Shown here: piece by piece, positions 1 through 6,572 of the stretch
Layout: each line of letters opens with the position of its first letter
Position numbering within the stretch: position 1 is the first letter of the stretch
Origin: an uncultured Campylobacter sp.
GTDB taxonomy: Bacteria > Campylobacterota > Campylobacteria > Campylobacterales > Campylobacteraceae
Assembly: GCA_937965895.1 (NCBI GenBank)
Contig: CALCKS010000169.1
Span: 1 to 8,738, forward strand
Length of the DNA: 8,738 bases
Direction of reading: 5' to 3'
Position numbers and translations under genes: made by a program
The notes under the pieces: model-generated
What the model saw: the letters and a program-made list of their open reading frames with translations, nothing else
Told to the model about the DNA's origin: nothing
Database searches by the model: none

Positions 1-435
1 CTTTAAAATTTTAAAAACTTCGTGTTTTGAAAGCTCGTATTTGTCGTATATCACGACATCGTCGTCGCCGATAGGCTGCATAAGGCCATCAGCCGCGTCG
101 CGGTCTAGTTTGCCTCTTTTAAATCTAACGTTTAAAACGTCGATTTTGCGTTTGGCGTCTACCATGCGAACGCCGATCTCTTCGATATCTTTAAAGTAAA
201 ATTTGGCGTTCTTGCCACCCTTTTGCACTAAAAACCCGTCGTCATCGATGCTTAGAAAGCTAACTTGAAATATCTTTTTCACGCAAAAAACGGCGCAGAT
301 CACGGCGACGACCACGGTAAAAATGCCGGTCCCGCCTATGCCGTAATAAAAATACCCCGCACACCCCGCCGCAAACAGCGCAATAGCCAAAAATAGCGCG
401 CTTACCGCCCCTTTTTTATTTTCTTTCGTCGTCAT
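1..435 (-). CDS. Small two-helix membrane protein with a PH-like cytoplasmic domain (partial, C-terminus off the window)
   Basis: An open frame of 145 codons starts at the ATG at 433-435 and runs off the left edge without a stop, so the C-terminus is missing. The start is supported by AAGG at 442-445, six bases upstream. Two hydrophobic segments at about residues 10-30 and 34-54 are followed by a soluble part from about residue 57. This part contains short alternating hydrophobic and charged strands (FLSIDDDGFLVQKGG, then FYFKDIEEIGVRMV) and resembles a bacterial PH-like domain as in STM3941-type membrane proteins. That resemblance is from memory of the pattern, not a search. I do not recognise a specific gene or function. 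It lies on the same strand as the yceI-family gene but is separated from it by a hairpin terminator and two possible -10 boxes, so it is probably transcribed on its own. Confidence 0.75.
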   Translation of the reverse strand, partial: MTTKENKKGAVSALFLAIALFAAGCAGYFYYGIGGTGIFTVVVAVICAVFCVKKIFQVSFLSIDDDGFLVQKGGKNAKFYFKDIEEIGVRMVDAKRKIDVLNVRFKRGKLDRDAADGLMQPIGDDDVVIYDKYELSKHEVFKILK

Positions 436-464
436 TTTTCGCCTTAAATTAAATTTTAAAGCTC

Positions 465-470
465 ATTATA
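465..470 (-). promoter_or_regulatory. Candidate -10 box for the left-end membrane protein gene
   Basis: On the minus strand the sequence reads AAGATATAATGAGC, a perfect TATAAT 30 bases before the start codon, so transcription would start close to the ribosome site. A second perfect TATAAT lies at 494-499 on the same strand. As is usual in Campylobacter, no clear -35 is visible. Confidence 0.45.
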
Positions 471-524
471 TCTTAAGTTATCGATTTTTCGGCATTATAG
501 AATAAAAAACGAGGATAAAGAGGC

Positions 525-560
525 AAATTCGGCGCAAGCTAACTCGTTCGCGCCGAATTT
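525..560 (-). terminator. Hairpin terminator after the yceI-family gene
   Basis: A perfect 11-bp inverted repeat (AAATTCGGCGC / GCGCCGAATTT, arms 525-535 and 550-560) encloses a 14-base loop, five bases past the yceI-family stop codon. On the minus strand a T run (GTTTTTTATT) follows about 15 bases after the stem, which is further than in a textbook intrinsic terminator. The plus-strand side is also T-rich. It is most likely the end of the yceI-family transcript. Confidence 0.6.
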
Positions 561-565
561 GAAAG

Positions 566-1111
566 TTATTTTATTTTAGCTTCCAGAGAGATTTCTACGT
601 CGGGATAGCTTTTGCCGCCGTGAAACGCCTTAGAAGCGGTAGCGAATTTTGCAAAAGTCTCGTCTAGCTTGAAATCGGCCAACAGATCGATGCCTATTTT
701 AGCTTTTAGCTTACCGCTCTCGACCGTGTACTGCGTTTTGTAGGCTTTGGAGTTTCCTTTGACGCTTACTTCGACTTCTATTTCGCCAGCCTTGTCGTCG
801 CCGCTAGCTGATACTATTTTAGCTAAAATTACGTTACCGTCAAAGATTATACCGATACGTTTGTCGCGATCGGGAAGCTTCGTGTTGATGTTTTTAGGAT
901 CGATGTTAAACTCAAAGGTTTTTAGAAAATCGGCAAAATTTGCGTTTTCCGCGCTTTTAAAGCCAAGATCTTTAAATGTACCCTCGACGGCTGTTTTGTT
1001 AGCTAACTTATAACCAACAAATTTGACGCTAGGGTTGCCATCTACACTAAAAGCAAATGCCGAAGCAGCCAAAATAGATGTGACAAGCGCACCTGAAATA
1101 ATTTTTTTCAT
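566..1111 (-). CDS. YceI-family periplasmic protein
   Basis: This is a 181-residue protein with a clear Sec signal peptide: MKK, a hydrophobic stretch, and an ASAFA cleavage site after about residue 20. The mature part begins FSVDGNPSVKFVGYKL and has the alternating strand pattern of the YceI family, including the VEGTFKDL turn early in the domain and the DVEISLEAKIK strand at the end. Family members form a lipocalin-like beta-barrel that binds long isoprenoid-type lipids in the periplasm, and Campylobacter and Helicobacter carry such proteins (Cj0420, HP1286). The length is normal for the family. AAGGAG at 1117-1122 sits five bases before the ATG and fixes the start. The gene appears monocistronic: it has its own -10 box upstream and a hairpin downstream. 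The actual ligand cannot be told from the sequence. Confidence 0.92.
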   Translation of the reverse strand: MKKIISGALVTSILAASAFAFSVDGNPSVKFVGYKLANKTAVEGTFKDLGFKSAENANFADFLKTFEFNIDPKNINTKLPDRDKRIGIIFDGNVILAKIVSASGDDKAGEIEVEVSVKGNSKAYKTQYTVESGKLKAKIGIDLLADFKLDETFAKFATASKAFHGGKSYPDVEISLEAKIK

Positions 1112-1139
1112 ACACTCTCCTTAAGATTAAGATTAATAA

Positions 1140-1152
1140 CTAATATCATTAG
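1140..1152. repeat. Palindrome CTAAT-ATC-ATTAG at the yceI-family transcription start
   Basis: A perfect 5-3-5 inverted repeat occupies roughly +1 to +13 of the predicted yceI-family transcript, a typical repressor position. A related palindrome, TATTA-G-TAATA, lies at 1216-1226 and shares the ATTAG core. The flanking DNA is AT-rich, so short dyads can arise by chance. Confidence 0.35.
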
Positions 1153-1159
1153 AACGGGA

Positions 1160-1165
1160 ATTATA
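1160..1165 (-). promoter_or_regulatory. -10 box of the yceI-family gene
   Basis: The minus strand reads GGTTATATAATTCCCG with a perfect TATAAT. Transcription would start near 1153, giving a leader of about 40 bases before the ATG. No -35 is evident, as expected for Campylobacter sigma-70 promoters. The palindrome at 1140-1152 lies right at the predicted start of transcription. Confidence 0.55.
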
Positions 1166-1427
1166 TAACCCATATCTTCAAAGAATGCTTAAATTGGATA
1201 TTTTTTATCCTTTTTTATTAGTAATACCGTTTTTGCAGTACTTACATAACACATCTAAGAAATTTAAAGCGCAAAAAATACTATAATCGCCGCACTAATT
1301 TGCTCCAAATTTAAATTACTCTTTCCTAAAAAGAGATAAAAAAACCGCCACTTCTACCGCACTATCCGAAGCCTACACGCTGAAAATATTTCCTTTTCGA
1401 GTACCGAGCGGCAACCTCTAAAATGTA

Positions 1428-1439
1428 GCTAAATTTAGC
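1428..1439. repeat. 12-bp perfect palindrome upstream of the adaptor -10 box
   Basis: GCTAAATTTAGC ends ten bases before the -10 box at 1450-1455, so it covers the place where a -35 would be. It could be an operator. Against this, AAATTT-centred words are common throughout this DNA. Confidence 0.35.
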
Positions 1440-1449
1440 CAAAGCGGAG

Positions 1450-1455
1450 TATAAT
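1450..1455 (+). promoter_or_regulatory. -10 box of the export operon
   Basis: The sequence GGAGTATAATGCT contains a perfect TATAAT, 30 bases ahead of the ATG at 1486. Transcription would begin at about 1462, just before AAGGAG at 1475-1480, which is five bases from the start codon. No -35 is visible. Confidence 0.55.
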
Positions 1456-1485
1456 GCTATTAAAATAGCGGCTTAAGGAGGCGAA

Positions 1486-2447
1486 ATGGGTTTAAATTTG
1501 AGCAAATTTTACGCGTTTTTTGCCTTTTTTATCCTGATTTTTGCAGGCTGTGCGGACGAAAAGGGAAGCGCATTTTTTAACGGCTACGTCGAGGGAGATT
1601 ATCTTTACGTGGCGCCTAGCGTTAGCGGACGGATCGTAAATTTGAGCGTCAAAGAGGGTACCGCCGTTCAAGAAGGCGAGTCGCTTTTTGTGCTTGATAG
1701 CGCCGAAGCATTAGCAAATTTAGACGCCGCAAAGGCTAACGTGAGCGCTCTAGAGGCCGAGTTAGCCGACCTTAGCACTGGCAAGCGCCCTGAGGAGATC
1801 GAGCGCATAAGTGCCGAGCTAAAACAAGCAAAGGCCGCATTTTGGATCGCGGAGGCTAACTACGATCGCGCGAAGTCGCTGCTAACTAAACACGCCGTTT
1901 CGCAAAAAGATTTCGACGCCGCAAAGGCGGAATTTGACCGCGCAAACGCCCTAGTTAGCGAGCTAAACGCTGCGCTAAAAGTCGCAAATTTGCCCGCTAG
2001 AAGCGAGCGGATAACAAGCCTAAAAGCAAAAATAAAAGCGGCCAAAGCTAGCGGGCGCGCCGCACAGTGGAGGCTAGAGCAAACCGCCGTCCTAGCGCCA
2101 AAATCCGGACTCATCGAAGATATATTTTATAAAACGGGCGAGTTCGTCCAAAGCTCGCAGCCAGTGCTATCTCTGCTGCCGCCTAGCGAGGTAAAGATCA
2201 GGTTTTCGTGCCCGCAGGCGCGCTGCCTAGCCTGCGCGAGGGACAAAAAGCACGCATTAGCTGCGAGGGGTGCACGGACTTTAGCGCCCGCGTCATAAAG
2301 ATCGCGTCCGCCCCCGAGTACGCTCCACCCGTCATCTACAACCAAACCTCGCAAAGCACGCTGGTCTATCTAGTCGAGGCCGTGCCCGAAAATAACGCAA
2401 CCGCCCTGCACCCGTCGCTACCGATAAGAGCGAGGCTAGAGCCGTGA
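1486..2447 (+). pseudogene. HlyD/YbhG-like periplasmic adaptor lipoprotein, frameshifted
   Basis: This is the periplasmic adaptor (membrane fusion protein) of an ABC exporter. It begins with a hydrophobic segment and a lipobox-like FAGC ending at Cys22, so it is probably an inner-membrane lipoprotein. Then come a biotinyl-lipoyl half (VAPSVSGRIVNLSVKEGTAV, about 42-61), a long alpha-hairpin coiled coil rich in Ala, Glu and Lys (about 72-190), and the return lipoyl strand (VLAPKSGLIEDIFYKTGEFV). At codon 240 the frame breaks. The read frame continues for only about 30 unrelated residues to a TAA at 2296-2298, while the expected beta-barrel tail (PAGALPSLREGQKARI to the LVYLVEAVPE region) is intact in the next frame and ends at TGA 2445-2447. 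Adding one T to the TTTT run at 2203-2206 restores a 320-residue protein, a normal length for YbhG-type adaptors. If the deletion is real, the gene is inactive. Confidence 0.85.
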
Positions 2448-3643
2448 ACGCGAAAAATATCGCCGCTCAAATTCGGCGTTTAAATTTAGACGAAATTTCG
2501 CCGTGGCAAAATTTAAACGCACACAGTAGCAAAATTTACGGCGCAAACAAAGCTCCGTCGCAGACTGAGAGAAAATCAAATTTGAGCGGGTTAAATCCAG
2601 CAAACGAGTTAAAAGCGAAATTTTGAAACGCAAATTTACCGTCAAATTTAGCAAACGCCTCAAATTTAACCGCAAGCCATAGCCCAAATCTGGCTCCAAA
2701 TTTAAGCCACAAACCGCAGAGCGGCGACTACGCCATCGATGTTAGAGGCCTCACCAAAAAATTCGGCAAAAAGATCATCACGGACGGCGTCGACATCAGA
2801 GTCAAAAAGGGCAGCGTGTGCGGATTTTTAGGCCCCAACGGTAGCGGCAAGACGACTACGATACGCATGCTTTGCGGCCTTTTAAAACCAGACGGCGGTA
2901 GCGGCAGCTGTCTGGGGTATGATTTCCGTAGCCAAAGCGAAGCCATACGCCTAAAAACGGGCTATATGACGCAAAAATTTGGCTGGTACGACGACCTTAG
3001 CGTGAGGGAAAATTTGGAATTTATCGCTAGGCTTTTTGCGGTCAAAAACCAAAAAGCCGCCGTAAATCAAATCCTAGACCGCCTAGACCTCGCCCCGCGT
3101 CAAAACCACCTAGCGGGCAGTCTATCTGGCGGCTGGAAACAGCGGCTGGCACTTGCGATGTGCCTCGTGCATGGCCCGGAGCTGCTTTTGCTCGACGAGC
3201 CTACGGCGGGCGTAGATCCAAAGGCTAGGCGCGAGTTTTGGGATATCATCCACGAGCTAGCCCAGGACGGCATCACCGTGCTAGTCTCCACGCACTACAT
3301 GGATGAGGCCGAACGCTGCCACGAGCTCATATATATCGCCTACGGCAAGATCCTAGCCCGCGGCACGCAATCAGACATCATCGCGGGCTACGATCTAAAC
3401 GTCTGGCAGCTAAGCGGAGATAGAGCAGGCGAAGCGGCGTCGCTGCTAGCCTCAAACGCCGCGCTTAGCGTTTCGGCTTTCGGTAACGGCTATCACGTAA
3501 CCGCAAAGAACGAGGCCGCGCTACAAGATGCGGTTAAAGGCCTTGCGATACCGCAGGACGAGCTAAGTCTAATACCGATCAAAGCGAGCCTGGAGGATGT
3601 TTTCATACATCTGCTAGAGCTTTATAAAGACGAGCGATTTTAG
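2444..3643 (+). pseudogene. YbhF-like ABC exporter ATPase with an in-frame TGA before the ATPase domain
   Basis: This is the nucleotide-binding subunit of an ABC-2 type exporter. The ATPase domain starts near 2729 (YAIDVRGLTKKFGKK). Walker A GPNGSGKT falls at about 2831-2854. These are followed by a Q-loop (TQKFGWYDD), the signature SGGWKQRLALA, Walker B LLLLDEPTAGVDP, the H-loop STHYMDEA, and an EDVFIHLL tail typical of the C-terminal half of YbhF. The only plausible start is the GTG at 2444, overlapping the adaptor stop as GTGA. From there the same frame runs 60 codons, meets TGA at 2624-2626, and continues uninterrupted into the ATPase. Codons between the TGA and 2816 include no ATG, GTG or TTG. 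The GTG at 2816 would leave Walker A at residue 6 and delete the first strands, so a product from it should not fold. Residues before the domain are Asn/Ser/Leu-rich low complexity on both sides of the TGA. The minimal open frame is 2816-3643. Confidence 0.8.
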
Positions 3644-3651
3644 GAGCGGCG

Positions 3652-4776
3652 ATGAAATTTATCTCGTTTTCTCGAACCGCGGCGATGATCGTAAAGGAAT
3701 TTCGTCAAATTTTAAGAGACCGCGCGACGCTAGCTATGATCATCGCGATGCCGCTGATGCTGATGCTGCTTTTTGGTTACGCGATAAACAACAACCCGCG
3801 CCACCTGCCCTCAGCCGTAGTGATCGCAGATGGCGGCGGCAAGCTCACCCGCTCGCTAGTTAGCGCGATGAAAAATACGGAGTTTTTCGACGTCAAACAC
3901 GTCGGTGCGGACGCGGACAGAGCCGAAGCCATGATGCAAAGCGGCGAGGCGCAGTTTATTATATATTTTCCGCCAAATTTAGAACGCGACCTCATGCGAG
4001 GCCAAACGCCTAAAATTTTAATCGCCACCGACGCCACCGATCCATCGGCAAACTCGGGCGCCGCGGCCGCACTGCAAATAGCATTTGAGCAAGCTCTAAC
4101 TAGAGACAAGCCCGGCTACGCGCAGCCTAGAGCCGAATTTGAACTACGCGCGCACTCCCGCTACAACCCGGAGCTACTCACGCGCTATCAGATCATCCCA
4201 GGGCTCATGGGTATCTTGCTCACGCTAACGACGATCCTACTAACGAGCATATCGGTAACGAGGGAGTTTGAGCGCGGCACGATGGAAAATCTCCTAGCCG
4301 CTCCTCTGCGCCCGGCCGAGGTGATGATAGGCAAAATTTTACCCTACCTACTCATAGCCTATCTGCAAGTAGGCGCGCTTTTGCTTATAGCTAGGCTGCT
4401 GTTTGGACTGCCCGCTATCGGCGACTGGGCCGCGCTTTTTACGGCTTGCACTCTGCTAATGCTTGCAAATTTGGGCGTGGGATTTACATTTAGCACGCTA
4501 GCTCGCAGCCAACTACAGGCGATGCAGATGACTTATTTTTTCTTTTTGCCTTCGATGCTGCTTTCGGGATTTATGTTTCCTTTTTACGGGATGCCGGCGT
4601 GGGCGCGATTTATCGGCGAGTGCTTTCCGCTGACGCATTTTTTGCGTATCATTAGAGGCGTATGGCTAAAAAGCGCCCAGCTTAGCGATTTTTACTACGA
4701 TCTGGCCGCGATTTTGGCGTTTTTATGCGTTAGTACAGCCATATCGCTCGCTAGGTATAAAAGGACGCTAGATTAG
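3652..4776 (+). CDS. ABC-2 type exporter permease (YbhS/YbhR-like)
   Basis: This is the membrane subunit of the exporter, 374 residues and apparently intact. It has the ABC-2 membrane domain layout: a cytoplasmic N-terminal helix with EFRQILRDR, a first membrane segment at about 27-45, a large periplasmic domain (about 46-178, including YNPE at 171-174), then five more segments at about 182-201, 228-250, 258-282, 293-313 and 349-367. The conserved cytoplasmic stretch REFERGTMENLLAAPLRPAE (204-223) is diagnostic. AGGAG overlaps the ATPase stop codon and lies five bases before the ATG, so the two genes are co-translated. E. coli YbhGFSR has two permeases, whereas only one is encoded here, so a homodimer is likely. 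With its adaptor and ATPase both disrupted upstream, it may have no working partners. The substrate is unknown; relatives export drugs or other small hydrophobic compounds. Confidence 0.88.
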   Translation: MKFISFSRTAAMIVKEFRQILRDRATLAMIIAMPLMLMLLFGYAINNNPRHLPSAVVIADGGGKLTRSLVSAMKNTEFFDVKHVGADADRAEAMMQSGEAQFIIYFPPNLERDLMRGQTPKILIATDATDPSANSGAAAALQIAFEQALTRDKPGYAQPRAEFELRAHSRYNPELLTRYQIIPGLMGILLTLTTILLTSISVTREFERGTMENLLAAPLRPAEVMIGKILPYLLIAYLQVGALLLIARLLFGLPAIGDWAALFTACTLLMLANLGVGFTFSTLARSQLQAMQMTYFFFLPSMLLSGFMFPFYGMPAWARFIGECFPLTHFLRIIRGVWLKSAQLSDFYYDLAAILAFLCVSTAISLARYKRTLD

Positions 4777-4777
4777 C

Positions 4778-5884
4778 CTACTCCGGATCGTCGCTAAACT
4801 CGTTATCTCTAAAAATTTTATAAAAATCGATAAACCAAAGCGCAAACGCTACGGCGATGAGAGTTGCCGGTAGATGTATATAAAATCCGTTCCAAACGTA
4901 AGCCAAAAAGCCCCTGCAAATGCCGGCGACGATAACGAGCGCAAAGGCGATCTTGCTCAGGCGTAAAAACTCAAGCTCCTGTCCGCTGTGGCGCAGGCCT
5001 GCGATATTAAAGATAAGCATAATGCTAAAAATAATGCCGTTTAGCGCTATGACGTGCAGCATGTTTGTCTCCAGCCCTAGGCCCAAAATCCCGCTCGCGC
5101 CGTAAAGAACATACGCCGCGGCTAGCAAAAGCTGCATCAGGTAGTAATAAATCACAAAACTATGGCGCAAAAGCTCCTTGTAGTGCCACTCTTTTAGCTT
5201 GGCTAAAATCGCGCTACCGCAGGCTATCGCGGCGAAATTTACCGCCTTACTGCCTTCAAAAAACAAGCTAACTAACAAAAACGCGCAAACGTTAACGATA
5301 GCGATGTTTTTATAAACGAAATTTGGCACGAAGGCCGCGTCTTGCATGCCAGGCTCACGGTTTAGCGCCTCCTTGCCAAGCACCACGCTAACGCGAAAAG
5401 ATACGAGCAAAATCGCGATAACGTGCAGATGAATTTGTAAATTTAAAAATCTCTCCTCGCCGCTAAGCAGATAGTAAATCTCAAAGCCCAAAATGCCGAG
5501 TAAAAATGCTAAAACGCCAAGCTGATCGTCGTTACGGTCGAGCCAGATCATATAAACGCAAAGCCCTGCCAGATACGCCCAAAAAAGCGCCATAAAAAAG
5601 TGCGCCGCAAACAGGCTAAAAAATGCGCTAACAAAACTCGCCGCAAAAAACGAAAACATAACGTAGGCGTGCTTTTTAAGCCCTCCGCCAAAGTTCGTCC
5701 AATCAGTTAGTCCCGTTAGCAAAAATCCTGCATACGCAAGGGCTGCAACAAGGTGCAAAAAGATAAATTTGTGCCAGCTAATAAAATCCACGGGCGTAAA
5801 AAATATCGCCCCGCCCAGCACTACACAAACCGCGCTCGTAAGGAAAAAAATTCTCATCGGATGAGTAAAAAAGTCGTTAATCAT
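4778..5884 (-). CDS. nnrS: NnrS family haem-copper membrane protein
   Basis: This polytopic membrane protein of 368 residues has about 10-12 hydrophobic segments and little soluble sequence. Family hallmarks are visible: HPMRIFFL at the N-terminus (His8), WHKFIFLHL followed by GFLLTGLTDWTNF (His38, His44), IHLHVIAILLVSFRVSVVLG (152-170) and NMLHVIALNGIIFSIML then GLRHSGQE near the C-terminus (His277, His299). NnrS proteins bind haem and copper and are linked to denitrification and nitric oxide tolerance. The exact chemistry is unsettled. The ATG overlaps the end of the upstream ATPase gene by eight bases, with AAAGGA about ten bases before it, so translation is coupled to the importer. The gene ends one base from the convergent permease stop, and no terminator hairpin is visible there. 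I am confident of the family and less so of the function here. Confidence 0.85.
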   Translation of the reverse strand: MINDFFTHPMRIFFLTSAVCVVLGGAIFFTPVDFISWHKFIFLHLVAALAYAGFLLTGLTDWTNFGGGLKKHAYVMFSFFAASFVSAFFSLFAAHFFMALFWAYLAGLCVYMIWLDRNDDQLGVLAFLLGILGFEIYYLLSGEERFLNLQIHLHVIAILLVSFRVSVVLGKEALNREPGMQDAAFVPNFVYKNIAIVNVCAFLLVSLFFEGSKAVNFAAIACGSAILAKLKEWHYKELLRHSFVIYYYLMQLLLAAAYVLYGASGILGLGLETNMLHVIALNGIIFSIMLIFNIAGLRHSGQELEFLRLSKIAFALVIVAGICRGFLAYVWNGFYIHLPATLIAVAFALWFIDFYKIFRDNEFSDDPE

Positions 5885-6566
5885 AATAGATTTTTCCTTT
5901 AAAATTTTCGTCTATCACGCCGCTAGCGTAGGCAAAATCTCGCTGCGAAAAGGCAAGGTCAAGCTCCAGCTCGCGCTCGATCACCGCGCCCTTGCTGGCT
6001 AAAAAGCAAATTTTACTCGACATCCTAGCCGCCTCCATCCTATCGTGAGTTACCAGCACCACGCTCATACCCTCCTCGACTCGGCGCGTGACGATGTCTA
6101 TCAGGATTTCTTTCATATCATAATCAAGCCCCGAAAACGGCTCGTCCATCAGCAGTAAATCAGGCTTTGTCACGATCGCCCGCACGAAAGCAACCCTTTG
6201 ACGCATGCCGCCGCTTAGCTCGTCAGGGTATTTTAGCGCGTCTTTTTCCGTTAGTCCAAGCCTGGCAAAGAGCTCCAGCACGGCCTTTTCATTAGGCTCG
6301 TCCATCACGAGCAGTACGTTTTCGAGCGCATTTTTCCACTCCAGCAGGCGATTTTCCTGAAAGAGATAGGTCGTTTTGTTAAATTTATTGATTATTTTTC
6401 CCTTGCGGGGATCTATGAGGCCCGAGATCAGGCGCAGGATCGTGGTTTTACCGCAGCCGCTCGCGCCAAAGAGCGTCACTACTTCGCCCGCACCGACCTT
6501 TAAGCTAAAGTCGCGCACGACCTTGTCGCGTAAAATTTCGTATTCTAAATTTTGAAGTTCCAGCAT
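5877..6566 (-). CDS. ABC importer ATPase of the nitrate/sulfonate/taurine type (SsuB/TauB-like)
   Basis: This is the cytoplasmic ATP-hydrolysing subunit of the importer, 229 residues. All motifs are present: Walker A GASGCGKT (34-41), the Q-loop glutamine in YLFQENRLLEW (Gln70), the signature ELSGGMRQR (116-124), Walker B LLLMDEP (137-143), the D-loop SGLD (145-148) and the H-loop His174 in VTHDRMEA. The LFQENRLLEW and LSGGMRQRVAFVRA blocks are typical of the SsuB/TauB/NrtD class. The length is slightly short for the class because the C-terminal tail is brief. The start lies six bases after the permease stop, with AAAAGG inside the permease's last codons acting as ribosome site. Its last eight bases overlap the nnrS start. 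All catalytic residues look intact. Confidence 0.92.
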   Translation of the reverse strand: MLELQNLEYEILRDKVVRDFSLKVGAGEVVTLFGASGCGKTTILRLISGLIDPRKGKIINKFNKTTYLFQENRLLEWKNALENVLLVMDEPNEKAVLELFARLGLTEKDALKYPDELSGGMRQRVAFVRAIVTKPDLLLMDEPFSGLDYDMKEILIDIVTRRVEEGMSVVLVTHDRMEAARMSSKICFLASKGAVIERELELDLAFSQRDFAYASGVIDENFKGKIYYD

Positions 6567-6572
6567 GGCAAA

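Larger units (their letters stand above)
1112..1485. other. Divergent intergenic region between the yceI-family gene and the export operon
   Basis: These 374 bases hold no convincing reading frame on either strand. The contents I can point to are a minus-strand -10 box at 1160-1165, plus-strand TATAAT boxes at 1282-1287 and 1450-1455, three short palindromes (1140-1152, 1216-1226, 1428-1439), a weak hairpin at 1319-1335 without a T run, and the two flanking ribosome sites. The plus-strand TATAAT at 1282-1287 would start transcription about 190 bases before the adaptor gene and could be a distal promoter or chance. Confidence 0.6.

Noticed and set aside
1319..1335. Hairpin CTCTTT-CCTAA-AAAGAG as a terminator
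   Set aside because: No T run follows it on the plus strand, it is followed instead by A residues, and no gene ends nearby on that strand.
2200..2212. Programmed -1 frameshifting or phase variation in the adaptor gene
   Set aside because: The zero-frame codons AGG TTT TCG do not form a standard X-XXY-YYZ slippery heptamer, and a run of four Ts is too short for phase variation. A simple deletion or read error is more likely.
2624..2626. Selenocysteine or recoded TGA in the ATPase frame
   Set aside because: No SECIS-like hairpin follows directly, the residue lies in a low-complexity linker with no catalytic role, and TGA serves as a normal stop elsewhere in the window (for example at 2445-2447).
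2436..2699. An 87-codon minus-strand open frame across the ATPase N-terminal extension
   Set aside because: It is a by-product of the repeated AAATTT words, which read as Asn/Leu/Arg-rich sequence on both strands. The plus-strand frame connects directly into a real ATPase domain.
2724..2830. An alternative ATPase start at the ATG at 2739
   Set aside because: That ATG is in a different frame from the ATPase and reaches a stop within about 30 codons.
3777..4109. A 110-codon minus-strand open frame inside the exporter permease
   Set aside because: It is antisense to the periplasmic domain of an intact permease, without its own promoter or ribosome site, so it is a shadow frame.
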